DNA of 64,000 nucleotides from Dichotomocladium elegans (lineage: Eukaryota; Mucoromycota; Mucoromycetes; Mucorales; Lichtheimiaceae). The stretch is from the NCBI GenBank assembly GCA_025716815.1, contig JAIXMN010000012.1, positions 930,001 through 994,000 of the forward strand. Direction: 5' to 3'. A program made the position numbers and the translations under genes. Below the pieces are notes generated by a model, which ran no database searches, had not been told where the DNA came from, and was given only the letters and a program-made list of their open reading frames with translations. Every line of letters starts with the position of its first letter. Position 1 is the first letter of the stretch. This document shows positions 22,385-34,350 of the stretch, piece by piece.

Positions 22385-25300
22385 AAAAGGGGAACGAAGA
22401 AGAGGAAGAGGAAGGACGAATGACTCGAAAGAAGCGGGATAGATGAAAGATTCGTGCAGTTGACAGGTTCAAAAGTTTTTATTTTTATTTCATTTTTTTT
22501 TCTGTCGAAACAAATCACCGCACGAATGACAGCGCAACATGAAAATTCGCACGATTTTGTGGGTAGCGGTTGCGCCATCAGCGGCAAATGAGATCAAAGG
22601 ATACGCAAATCATAAAAGGAAAAATCACTGGGGCCGAACTCACAGTGGCCCTGCTTCGTCATCCTCCCCCCAATCCGTTCTAATGGCTCTTATGACAGGT
22701 TTATTCCAGGTTGCACGCATTGCGACAGTCTCCATGCATCATATCTAATCGATTATTAGTTATCTGCGCTTTTCGCAAGTTCAAACGTCCCTTTGTTTTA
22801 CTTTTTGCCCAAAACCCAAACCGAATCAAAACCCGTTCAAACGTTACACAAAGGTCACCCGACCCCCATTTCCTAATTCGCCCTCGCATTCTGAAACAAG
22901 GCCCATTCTGTCAGAATGAAGCATTTTCTTGACACCATGGTTTTTTCTTTTTACCTTTTTGGACTATCTAATGTGAGGCGCAAACCGCCCTGAAGGAATG
23001 ATCCATAACGGCCTAGTCCGGGTATCAAAACCTAATACACGACAAACAGATAGAAACGCAATGATAATAGACAGCTTCAAACTCCTATCATTTTCCCATT
23101 TAAGTAAAGGAATTGTAGAAGCCCGTGTTTCTGGATCCTGATCCGCTCGACCAATGATGAGCCGAGTAATCACGTAATCGCGTGCTTATCTATCCATTGG
23201 AATCGCATTAGTGATCCAGCAATCCATGGATCACCTCACTTTTTTATTTATGGTTTACCACAAATACTCGTCCTCTGCAGTTATGCATGTGCAATCCTAT
23301 AATTAGGCCAGAAAAAGAGAATTGGATCCTACCAAAGAAGGTCCTATTCAGATCGATTCCACACGAGAGATTAACTCGCGGATTACCCCGGACAGAGGAA
23401 TCTCCGCAGTCAGACACGTACATGTTAGAAGGAGACTTCCTATGGTCATCTGTTGGATTGGCTTAGAACATGCACCACTATGGTATTCGAGAGTCCTCCC
23501 CCCACCCCCCCCGTAAACCCATGAGCTGTTTAATTGCGCACTGAATGCAAGACTATAAGCCAGATCGCATCAATAAGCAATCTTGCTCGGCAGTATCAGT
23601 TGTACCCATTTGGAAAGCTTTCAGCCCTTACGGTAACTACATCGATAGGAGCATTGAGCACGCTCGCGAGCGTTCGATATCTATAAAATGTCCAGCTGCA
23701 TTCCTACTCGCTTTTTCGTGTCCGGGCTTTGCGTTGCGAACTGCAGGGTATCTGCCAGTTTAGTATGGCTCTTTGGACGTGGTGTATTTTTGATTTAGTA
23801 GAATCCAAGGGTCCCTTTTTATTGTGGCGATAGCAAGAAAAAGAGAGTGTTGTTTATCATGTACTGTTCTAGTAACAATTATGTATTCAGCTACGATCTT
23901 CGTTAGTCTCTTCGGGATGGGCTGATGAGCGGGGGAAGGCCGACCATCTTGATCTCGGATTAATTCGAATCTCTCGTGTAATGTGTTAGCAAAGTTGTGA
24001 GCGCATTTGGGCGGTCTTAGAACCAAGGTAAATGCATGTGATATTGTCTTATCTGGGGGGTTGGGAACATCTTTCTACTGCCTCTTAGTAAGCTATTCAA
24101 CTATCGGATGACGGCTTGGGGGGGGTTGGTCAAAAAAAAAATAGAAACCTTTGCTCAAAAGCATTCCCTTTTTAAGTGAAGCTCCCAAATGTTTACATTC
24201 ACAGCTTTTTGCCCAGCGTCTAGCCTCTCGATTCAGTACTGAAATGGATATCTCCAGCCCCTCGCTTCTCGCTGAATAACATGCTCCACTTGATACTGTA
24301 ATCATATCTTGTGTTTGTATAACTTCCTTGTAAACGTGTGCAACGAGTACAATTCTTCGCGTGCTGGACCGCGGCACTGCCTTTGAATCTCTTTGGTAAG
24401 AAGAGTAATACTCTAAAATGAGTGTATTAACCATCGAAGTCTTGAAAATGACCTTATAACCATGAGAGTACCTGATGATCGACGACCGTGGTCGCAGAGA
24501 TAAAACCCTCCTCCGAGGACGTCTTGTTTAAAGCCAAGCCTTGCTCTATGTAGTGATTGGATGCTGGAATATGTTTTCTATACCTCGAAACTATCTATCC
24601 GTAGTCGTTTCAGGAACCATTCGTATAGAACGTGGCAATGATCTAATGTGGAGCTAGAAGCGCTACAAATATAGTATTATTTAGAAAACATTAAGAGATG
24701 GTCTTTCCATTTGGAGTGTACGGAATTGACCTTGGTTGATAGTTGTACCTATATTACCTGATTATGTGCTTCATGTGGTATATGTATTATATGATCTTTC
24801 ACACTCTTCAATGGCTTGACTGATTGTTTTCCCTATATGACCCGCAAGCTATCTGCTTCAATAAAGCAAGGGTTTAGTCTCTCATGGAGAGAATAAAGTC
24901 ATCTCTGAGTTGTCCGCTGATATGCTCCCTCCCATAACAGGTGCTGCGTAGAAGTCTGCAGCGTGCGGGATATCTCTCTCTTGCTTAGTGAAAATGCTGT
25001 CAACGTAGTCCGCTTTTGCTCCTGTCTATAGCTAAGAAGGCGTCTGACATTGTGCCATACACTATAGCTTATGGAAAAATGTCCTTCAACAAAGTCCTTT
25101 ACTTGAGATATATTCTCTCATGCTTTAAAGTATACCACACCATTCTTCCGAACCACGAGGGCTCGTCCAGAAGACGCCTTGGTTATCATGAGTTAGTTAA
25201 TAATAGCCGAATTGAGTGGTCTTATATCCTTCGGTTTCTTAGGTTCAGATGATGAGCAAGAGCCGTCCGCGGCAGCAGGTATGTAACTTGAGAAGTAGTT

Positions 25301-26559
25301 CCTTGGGAGAGATCTTGATAGAATAATGCCAGCACCTCGTGGAGAATATGGCACAAGGTAAGACGGACGCTTTGCCGTATCATCTTTGAGCTGAACATTT
25401 CTATGAGCAACCCCAAAAACTCAGAGCGTGCCTCGAACGAACAGCACAGCATGACAGTCATCGGCCACCGACGACAGCATGGGGACAATCCGACCCTCCA
25501 AAGTGGCTACCGATATGAGATCGTTGCAAAACGGCAAGCCCACGCCAGGCGTATCCAGATGGGCACATGCTGATAACCACGACAGAGTGGTGGTGATGGT
25601 GGGACCCGGATCCGCGGCAGGAGTAACAGCTCCTCGGTAAAGGAAAAGACCTCGCCCAAAGGCAGCAGCCAAATCGCGGCCTCACCAAGGGGCCCAGTAT
25701 CCTTGTTGACCTCTCTTTGGCAATTTATCAAGTATGAGTCCAACTCGTCAATCTATAAACGACAGAAGGCAGTTGGATCCGGTATAAAGATTCACCATAG
25801 TCATCGCGCGTGAAGATGTCTGGGCGAAACCCTACTACAATAAAGAAAAAACAGTTTGGCTCTTGAGCATCGCAATACCAGGTCCTAGTTTGAAGGAACG
25901 GGCCTGTCGGGAATAGCCGGCCCAGTGAGGGAGTGAGGGAGAGAGAGAGTGTGTGTGCTAAGGGTATCACCGCTGCTTTAGCTGGATGTACGCAGAGTGG
26001 CAATAACTTTAGACTCGACTCATGTCAGATCTGGGACCACCACTTTCCTCTTGGCGGAGTGGTACCTTTGAAATCGAATCCATATTTAGAAATATACTTC
26101 CCCCCCCCAGTTCTTATCCATGTTCATAAGACAATGTTGTGCCGCATTTGCTCTCGCTATAACCCCGGGCACAGCCATAGAGTCATGTTCCCCACGAGCT
26201 AACGATTAAAAATGGTAAGCGGATTTCCCTCAAAGTGCAAAACGGAGAAGTCATGAGAAAGCCCTAGCGTAATGGCAGCCTGTACGACACAACCCCAGCC
26301 CCTGTAGATTATGAAAACATGCGCTCTTGTACCCACACTATCCACAGTAAGCAACTTGATGTTCATTACAGAAAAATTATTCCATACAATAATTTCTATA
26401 AATCTATCACAAGGTATGTACAAGAATATAACATTGTGGATGAATGTGGGGGATATTAGTGACGTAAAAGGAAGCTATGATACAAATGAAAAAAAAGTGG
26501 GAGGGTGAGAGTGGACAGCGGAGGATAAAGGAAGACGTGTAACAAACACATGTGGGGGA
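22385..26559. other. 4.2 kb gene-poor region with one decayed-looking coding trace
   Basis: Mostly AT-rich with short frames. On the minus strand between about 25830 and 25222 three frames look coding in turn: RDDYGESLYRIQLPS, then PLGEAAIWLLPLGE, then a helical SEFLGLLIEMFSSKM segment. Their shifts suggest a degraded gene, not introns, because splice sites are weak. I could not name it. No intact gene, tRNA or transposon ends were recognised elsewhere in the interval. Confidence 0.35.
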
Positions 26560-27638
26560 TTAAAGTCCCAGCAAATTCTTGCCATGCTGGCCTGTCGCAA
26601 AGGTGCTCTTGTCAAAAAACCATTTGAAATACTCATATACACTCCAACTGATGGCAGCGCTTGGCATATTCGTGAGCACGCGCGGTTTGTATCCTCTGTA
26701 GAATCCTCGCAATCCGTATCGCTGCCGGATGATGGCCATAGCATCCCAGAGCCCTGTTACGTTGCGAATGCGAGGATCGTGACTCTGACCACGTGTTTGG
26801 AGGAGAGTCTTTGCGACGTCCAGTGGGGTCGTAATCGAAGATGCAATTGCGCCTGCGAGGGCACCGGCAATGACATGGGTCTTTGGATCGTACTCGCCAC
26901 GAGGGTTCAGCTGATGTCGGAAGTATTCGTACGTGGCAAACTGGATTGACTGGAAGGGAATCGACATGGCCAGGGTCGTTGGTAACGATATGTAGAATGC
27001 ACTTAGGCCCTCCTTTGCAAACACCGTCCGAGCACATTCACGGACCGACTTGTATGTGGAGTCGCGAAGCTGCATCCGTTGCTTCACCACTAAAATCCCA
27101 TTGCGGTCAGGTTTCCCAGAACCAAAAACACGTCCTCTTTCGGCTTACCATCAAAGGGGGTCATGAGCGCATCATGGGCAAGGGTAGCAAACGCGCCAGC
27201 TACGAGAATGGAAGGGGTATTGTTGCCGTTTCCATCAACGCTGAGGACCTCCTTGAGATACTCGTACGTCGCAAAATGCAATGCATGTGCGGGACCCGCA
27301 CCCATCACAACCGAGTTGACGCCGCGCCAGAGGTTAAGCGATGCGCTTTTAAAGCTTGGTGTGGCGGCGATGGCAGCCAAAGGCGGTCTGCCGCTTTGGA
27401 TGACTTGCATCCGGGTCTACATATGCTATTTGGGTCAGCTTCAAATGTCGGATACGAAGACGCAGCAGCTGCGAATGGTTGTTCTTCTTTCTAAAGATTG
27501 CTCTATGTATTTACCTTGATGGAGTCCACAGGATACATGGCACAATGTTCTGCGATACCGGCGAAGGCACCAGCAACAGCGTTCTGGGTCATGGAGCTGT
27601 TGCTACCAAGAGATTCGTAGTCGTACTCTTCTTGCATG
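26560..27638 (-). CDS. Mitoferrin-like mitochondrial iron carrier (MRS3/MRS4 family)
   Basis: Three exons give a three-repeat mitochondrial carrier of about 315 residues. The repeat signatures are PVDSIKTRMQ, PFDGVVKQRMQ (split by an intron) and PLDVAKTLLQTRG, matching those of MRS3/MRS4/mitoferrin. GAGPAHALHFATYEYLKE and PFQSIQFATYEYFRH are also characteristic of this branch, as is the N-terminal NAVAGAFAGIAEHCAMYPVD. The carriers bring ferrous iron into the matrix for haem and iron-sulphur cluster synthesis. Start ATG is 27638-27636. Upstream there are ATCTGATAA motifs, consistent with iron-dependent GATA-factor repression. An S-adenosylmethionine or other carrier is unlikely given the repeat motifs. 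Confidence 0.92.
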
Positions 27639-28580
27639 GATGAGAGTGGGGGAAAAGAGGTAGTAATAGTTGTAGTGTCTGCAAGGAAAGAGAAGAAGAT
27701 TTGGTTTTCCCTCCCCCTTTTTTTTTCCCCAAAACCTTGACGGATTTATAAAAAAAATCTTACACGCGGGACGATCAGATATAGATGCCCGACTTATCTA
27801 AGGCCCGCTCAGCCAATCAAACGCACATCTGATAAAGCTGCTGGTGCCGCGCTTTGCAGATAGGCACACTCCCGACGTGCCCGCTCCACTCATCTTTTCC
27901 CCTCCGTGTCTGACAACTTTTGATATCGTGTAAACAAAACTGTTCCGCTTACATGAATGATGAGGCTCTAAAATATTATCTGTCTTTACCGTGTTTCAAC
28001 GGATATCAAAAAGAGGATTGTGCATTCCTGTTGTGGTGCATCACAATCGCAGGATACAATGGAATCGGTAAAGCGTTCCGAGGTGCCCCCGTTCTGAATG
28101 TCGTTTAACACTCTATGCTTTTATTGGTAACAAACAAGTAATTCTCCTTGTATCCGCAGCCGTTTTCCTCGATGATCATGGTATTGCAAGCTTTCCGGAA
28201 ATGGGACCTTTTCATTTTTGTGCGTTATCTGTCTTGACAATGTTGGGTCATGGTGAGTAAGTGAATAAGGAAAAGGTGAAACAAATGGGTCTGCATCCGA
28301 TGATGGCATAAAGAGATTCACGCGGACTCTTAAACCTTATAATACTTCCAAGAGCAAACACGGCCTCTGGACCGGTTCACCACTTCGTCTGAAGCAGCAT
28401 TCCTAGGCACATGGCAACCACCCATGGAAGAAAGGCAGATTCCCTATCAGCGTGAAATGCACTTCGTCACCTCCATGTCATCACGCTTTTATTTGTCTTT
28501 TGTGGCACATCTGATAAGCTCGCCTCGCTTCTAAGATCCCTGCCATTTTCTATGCCAATAATAAGCGGCGTAATTTATTA
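27639..28580. promoter_or_regulatory. Upstream region of the mitoferrin gene with two ATCTGATAA motifs
   Basis: ATCTGATAA occurs at 27827-27835 and again at 28509-28517 on the plus strand, with a reverse AGATAA at about 27794-27799. ATC(A/T)GATAA is the site reported for iron-responsive GATA repressors such as SreA, Urbs1 and Fep1. The nearer copy is 189 bases before the mitoferrin ATG. No gene was recognised in the rest of the interval. Confidence 0.5.
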
Positions 28581-29751
28581 TTATGCTATACCGTCTTTAT
28601 GAGGTATAACATCATTTGATAAGTAATATGAGATTGGTCTCTGGTCGCTACACGCATCACTGCCGGTCGCTTGACTGTGGATATCTTCATCTTCATCTTC
28701 ATCTTCATCTTGGCCGCCTGATCGTCCATTCTTGAGCTGTTTAATGATCAAGTAAGACGCGAGGATCCCTACCAAGAAAGGAAATATCACTGAGTTGCAA
28801 TTTTTTCATATAAATAAAAGGGCGCCTAGGGAAACGCCTACTCACAGTCGAGGGTGTACAGCATGGGAGAACTCCCGCCGAGTACTTTCTGAGTCAGCAA
28901 AATACCCGTTAGGATATTGGACAGACAGACACCAAAACTTTTTTACGTGCGTGAGTTCGTTTTTCAGCTTGCATCTTCGCACGCTATCCCCTTTTACCAA
29001 TAAATAAGTCCTTCCTTGATCAGAGTTTTGTGCACGCTAGAGCCGAGCACGCGGTAATGCCGATAGATCACAAGAATGAAGCACCATGAAAGAAAGGTAT
29101 TGGATGAACAATCAATGACTGCCTTGATTATCACGATGACGGTGGCTGAAAAAAAAAAAAAGAGAGAGAGAGAGAGAGAGCTTTAAAAAGAAGGCACATG
29201 AATGTTACACAAGTCATGGCTACTTACGGTAAGCGGTACTACAGACACCACTTGCAGAAAACTCCGACGACGACCGTGCAATGGTGATGTTTGCGCAGAT
29301 GAAGGCAAAGAGTAAAATGATCGGCACAACACCAATAAAAAGTATGATGCGGTTACGGTTATTGCCTAGGTATGCCTTCCATAGCAGCACCGTCTGGAGT
29401 GCCATATCACTCAAGTTGACGCCCACAACCGAAAACATGAGAATCTAGAGTTTATTGACAAGATTTCGATTATTCTCTCTGCTCATATGTATACATTTAA
29501 AGGTTCATCGTTTCTTTTTTTTCACCTACAAATGTGCAGTCGACGTAAACAAGAGATGCTGAGAGTGTCACCACACACAATATTACACCGAGAATGGTTT
29601 GCATGAACACCAGTCCATAGAGTGGCTTCTTCACCGTGTAAAACAACCATCCGGAGCGTACCATTTGCCATATAAAACAGCATAGTCCAATCGTGGTAAG
29701 TATTACTGACAAGATGGCAGCAGTTCTCGTGGAAGAATTGTCGAGATCCAT
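28581..29751 (-). CDS. Seven-helix membrane protein, receptor-like, unknown function
   Basis: Five exons (29751-29530, then from 29444, and three more) join in phase to give a seven-helix protein. Helices: AAILSVILTTIGLCCFIW; LVFMQTILGVILCVVTLSA; ILMFSVVGVNLSDMALQTVL; IILFIGVVPIILLFAFICA; VIVIIKAVIDCSSNTFLSW; GLIYCFGVCLSNILTGILL; FPFLVGILASYLIIKQL. The cytosolic tail is acidic with a DEDEDEDED run encoded by a CATCTT-type repeat at about 28684. The N-terminus is short with one N-S-S glycosylation site, giving a GPCR-like topology. No class-defining GPCR motif was recognised, so the ligand and even receptor status are unknown. A GA dinucleotide tract lies in the intron at 29161. Confidence 0.72.
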
Positions 29752-31820
29752 GAGGAAGCTAGATACAATGCACGAAAAAAAAGAATGGTTAAAGCTGTGA
29801 ATACGTTGTTGATGTTGTTCTATAGTATTGTAATTTTCAAAGAAAGAAAGGGTAAGACACATCCTCCCGCGGCGGGTTTTCCCACTAAGTGCACAATTGT
29901 AGCCGGAGACCATGATACCCGCAGAGTGTCACTCTCGCCAGTAAGTGATTGGCCTAAATGCCTGAATAGAAAGAGTAATATCCGTTGGGATAGCATTCAG
30001 GGTTATTCAGACATTTTAGCCAATCATAAAATAAAACGGTACCGTTGATAGACCCTTTCCCAGGCTATGCTGAGCACCATAAAATTGGGATCCATTATGT
30101 TATGTGTAAAGGAAAAATAACCGGATTATTCTTGTCGCCGGACACCATATAAGAAAAATGTGCGAATAGCAATGATGTATATATCATCCACTCATTATTA
30201 GACTAATCTTTTACTTCATTTTCCAAAATATATTTCGTAAATAAGATAATGACGCATAGAATTGTATAAAGTTGTCGTATCAATAGGTAAAATGGTTTTT
30301 AACCAATGGGGCGGAACACGTTAGACAACAGGAAACACTGCCTCTTCTCCATACCTTTTAATTTATCTTCGAAGATCAGTATGAGTGTCCTGGAAATAAC
30401 CAGGATGGAAGAGGTGGAGGAGCCCAGCAGCGGCAGAGGAAAAGACCTGCGGCAGCGACGAGAAGAAAGAAAGGAGTGGAGTGAGACCAAAGGTGACAAT
30501 GAAAGGAACGGACGAGTGTCCAGGATCTCTTCTCTCCTATAACTCATCAAGTACAGGCACGATTGGTTTTAATCTACAAAGAACAGCAAATGTTGGATTG
30601 TAATAAAATAATTTAGTATTATGGTGAATCATACCAGATAAGGCCATTGAAGAGAGATCGGGATGGAGTTAATGAAGAAAACAGATTACTCAACTGCTCA
30701 TTATTTATAGGAAATGAAAGATCGCATACGCCTTTTTGATACACGGCTTTCATCACTTCTGAGGGTTTAACTATCGCAGAGGCTTGAAAACCTCTTATTG
30801 TTTATCCATTCTAAATCGGGAAAAATTAGGAATTGGATAATAGCATGCAGAACGCTGCCAAGCCTGACAAAAAGCAAATGGTATACGAAAATGAAGCATT
30901 GGCCTTGCGGATTATGGGGGCTCATCTGCAGTGAAAACAGATATAATTTGATAACCTAAAAAAGTAACATTTCTAAAGTTAACGCAATCTTTGGAAATGG
31001 TCCTTAGACACCAAATGAGCTACTCCAATACAGATATGCCTTCACCCACTACATTATCTATGAGTGTCTCCCGCACTCATGATGCAGGTGACCGGATCCC
31101 TTCGGTGAAGTTTATTATTCGTAGCATCGAGTGGCGAGAAAAGCATGGTAATCGATTACGAGAGGTAGTCGACATTGTCCATGCCGCAGCAGTGCAAGTG
31201 ATCTCCGAGCTTCAACCAATCAAGACCTCGACAATACAATCTCCTTAAACAGCCGTTTTTTCTCCCCGAAGTATGGCTCTCTTTAGTAGAATACGAGATA
31301 CGCGCACTGAGATCGCCCATCTCAATCAGGAACTAGCTCTGATCAACGAATACTTGACTGGTTACTTACAACATGCAACTTACATGAGGGCATTTTTCCC
31401 ACATGGGCAACAATGCTCGATATACACTATTTTCCAAAATCAAAGCCGCACCCTGCCTGTTCTGTAAGTCGCAGGATTACAAAAATAAAATCGCATGTGG
31501 CCCAAAAATCTTTACGCGTGATGACAAGTCGAATGTCGCATAAAAAAGCTTTCTCTCTATATACTTTTACATTATGAAATGAGCAATAATACTTTTTTAC
31601 AATAGGCAAGACCATGTTGTTGATGAAGAAAGTGTACTCTCTGCAATCCATTTGTTCTCACACTGAAAACCTGTATAACATCCCTTGCAAAGATAATTCT
31701 GAGCTTAATTGCTACGCACATTCCCAAGCGAAAGAATGCAGCCATTCGGATGAAATAAACAGAGATCAAGTGAAGTTACATGCAACGTACACTGATTGAG
31801 ACAAGGTCGGGTTTTCCAAA
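29752..31820. other. Gene-poor AT-rich DNA upstream of the transposase relic
   Basis: Plus-strand frames at 30991-31248 and 31273-31467 are adjacent and weakly coding-like (helical, no motif). They may be remnants of one gene. Nothing else was recognised. Confidence 0.35.
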
Positions 31821-31829
31821 CTGATCTTT

Positions 31830-32480
31830 GAGAAGGCCTTGAATGCATCAGCTGCTGCAAAAAAAGCTAGGAATACATGTTCGTTGAGTCCCAGCGATGG
31901 GTATTGCAGTACCAAAAGGACCTGACAGCATCTTTAAGAAACCTAACGCGAGGGGTCGTTCGCATATTCTCTATGAAGAGCATAAGAGCGCTATTTTAGA
32001 ATGCATTGATGAGAATCCATCCATTGTCCTAGAGGAGATGATGGAGCAACTGCTCCAGAGATTTGAGGGTTCCAAATTGTCTAAAACGACGCTCCATCGA
32101 TTTATGAAAAACGAATGCAACTTGTCATTGAAAATGGCTCAGTCTCAGCCTGTATACAGGAATAGTGCTGCGAAGATCCAAGTGTGCCTTGACTGGGTGC
32201 GCAGATGGGAGAGGACCGACATCGACTTTAGAAACACCGCGTTTTCTTGATAAGTCTGGATCTCATTTAATATGAAACGCAGCATGTAGTGGTCCAAATT
32301 GGTGCATCAGAAGGTCTGCACTCTCACAACTCCTATTAGACGGGTGGAGGAAGTCTGCAGCATATTCCACATTGTAGGATCGAGAGTTTTCAGTGCGCAT
32401 CAAAGTTCCATGTGCTACTCCACTTGCAAGTGAGGACATAGCCCACACTAACCGCCATAATCCTTTGCGCGACATCCTCG
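31830..32480 (+). pseudogene. Tc1/mariner-type transposase, broken copy
   Basis: The longest intact piece (31897-32250) carries the N-terminal helix-turn-helix region of a Tc1/mariner (IS630-like) transposase: a Pro/Arg-rich linker, ENPSIVLEEMMEQLLQRF, SKTTLHRFMKNECNLSLK and a C-terminal DWVRRWERTD. The upstream domain start (LNASAAAKK, about 31838) is in another frame. Beyond TDIDF the sequence continues in further frames with DKSGSH and MKRSM, the region of the first catalytic Asp (normally DESGFHINMKRSM), but with a stop and shifts. At least three frame breaks separate the pieces, so the copy is dead. The catalytic second Asp and third Asp/Glu regions were not found. Terminal inverted repeats were not identified. 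Confidence 0.82.
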
Positions 32481-32934
32481 GTCGCAAATTACAAGCAAGA
32501 TCACCCAGGGTTTGAATCGGTTTACCTCGGTGGTGATCGTGAATTCTTAGACAGCAACACTTCTGTCAGAGACAATAAGGCTTATTCTTGGCGAATGCCG
32601 TTGATTTGGTTTTGGGTATATCCATATAGTCATTGACTGCGCCCATGGCACGACAATAGTAGTAGGAACAATGATGAAGACTCCAATAATGTGAAATACA
32701 AGCTCAAAAGCAAAGAATCCTGCCCCTTTTTATGAGAGTAGCTGCTTGTCAGAAGACCAATAAGAATAGACTTACAAGACTACAGCAGGTACAATATTAT
32801 ACAAAATGGACTTTCTGAGTGAACTCTCTCTTCTTTATCAAATCCATCCTGAGCCTCTCTTTCATGGCCTTACCCGGTATGAATCTATAAGCTATCGTCT
32901 TGTTTCTATTCGTGACTGACACTCGTTGCTGTTT

Positions 32935-33245
32935 CTAGATCGACCAATCTTACTCGTACCCAAGGTCATGGAAGGGAGTGCGACGCATACTAGACTCCCC
33001 AGTGGGGCCGTGCTTTAGCTGCCTTCGGGCAGGGCCTTTCCCCGTTATTTTGTCGCTGCTCCCCTACGCCCTCCGTGGTTATTTTGCCGTGCGGGCTGAT
33101 TCGCCCCGCGAAGCCATCGCCGGCCACCTTCCTGCCCCTCGGCTTCTGATCTTGCCTACTTCTGGCGTTACCTATCCCTCTGCTTTTGCCGCTGCTCTCC
33201 CTCCTGTTCCTCCGTTCCGATTATCGCCAAGATATACCTGACCAA
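32935..33245 (+). repeat. GC-rich island, probable fragment of a mobile element
   Basis: About 310 bases of markedly GC-rich sequence sit inside AT-rich DNA. One plus frame (32978-33241) stays open for 87 codons and is rich in Pro, Arg, Leu and Ala. A perfect short hairpin with a TTCG loop lies at 33019-33032. The composition break suggests an inserted fragment. Its class is not recognised. Confidence 0.4.
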
Positions 33246-33379
33246 CCCGGCGGACGAGGGTGTAAGTTAAAGAGCATGGAGAAGGATCAATATTATACGA
33301 CATTTATTTAAAATAAAGTATAAAGACCACAAGATAAATGTAGCGTACAACAATAACATCAACGTGCGATTTGACCATC

Positions 33380-34350
33380 ATCTCAGGCATGCCTTCAATA
33401 CTTTCCTGGACATTCGTGGCCAAAAGCTACACCTGTAATACGTATCTACTACGACAGTAAGTCCTTCCCGGCCAACCGCATGAAAGCTTTTCACCAGCTC
33501 GCTTGCTTGTTTCAATGTCTCAAATTGCTTGCTTTTAATCGTTTCCCATTTCGTCGCAGATGGTCCACGTACTACATGTTTATTGACAGCAAAATAGTTT
33601 GTCAAAACATTCTGCAACGATCTTGGAACAATGACGATAGGATGGTATTCAGTTCTCGGCGGTGACAACAGCGGCAACAGCAGCAGCAGCAGCGACTGAC
33701 GCCCCCGTGCCCTTTGTCACGGTTCTTTTGAGGTATGAAATACACAGCGAAAACTGCATACTACGCACCGAAGACGAGGGTCCAATATATCAGATATGGA
33801 ACCGAGACCTTGCCGCTTGCCTCAATTTTATACACATCATTCGCGGCCTGCGTGATTCCAGTCAAGTGCCAGAAAGATTTCGGAGGGCTTTCGTTGTCAC
33901 CGAGAAAGCGTCGATAGGCAAGCACCAATGTCATGGAACATACGACGGCGACAATGATACGTTATATAAATACTGAATCAACTTGGTCTAAATAACATTC
34001 TTATGCTCTTTCATTGATGTATATCAATGATTCATCTCTTAAATTTGCTGTCATGGTCCTTTCCATATTGTAATGCCCATTGCTGTGTTGCATGAACATA
34101 GACCTTATCTTCGTCGACGTACATCGTGTAGCCGCGCTTAAAGCCTGCTCTGTATCCTTTCGCTTGGGGATATGTATAGCAACAGGTCGGGGGTTGCCGC
34201 TTCAACATAGAATACGCGGATATTCTGCGTAGGAACAAACGGATTGAAGAAAATAGTTTCCTCATCAAACGACATAGTCCATAGGTTCAGGATAGCCACG
34301 CTGATCAACAACATGGCCCTGCCCATCGTAAAAAAATAGATTGCTCATTT
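33380..34350 (-). pseudogene. Decayed lineage-specific gene fragments
   Basis: Coding-like minus-strand pieces occur in changing frames. From the 5' side: MSNLFFYDGQGHVVDQRGYP (about 34348-34270), NIRVFYVEAATPDL, then GYRAGFKRGYTMYVDEDKVY (to 34032), and separately a membrane-like piece with VSVPYLIYWTLVFG (about 33960-33780) and VLTNYFAVNKHVV (33378-33677). Some breaks could be introns (gtcgtt...cgcag), but one shift between the first pieces is not explained. Two small genes or relics may be present; I do not recognise the families. Confidence 0.35.
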
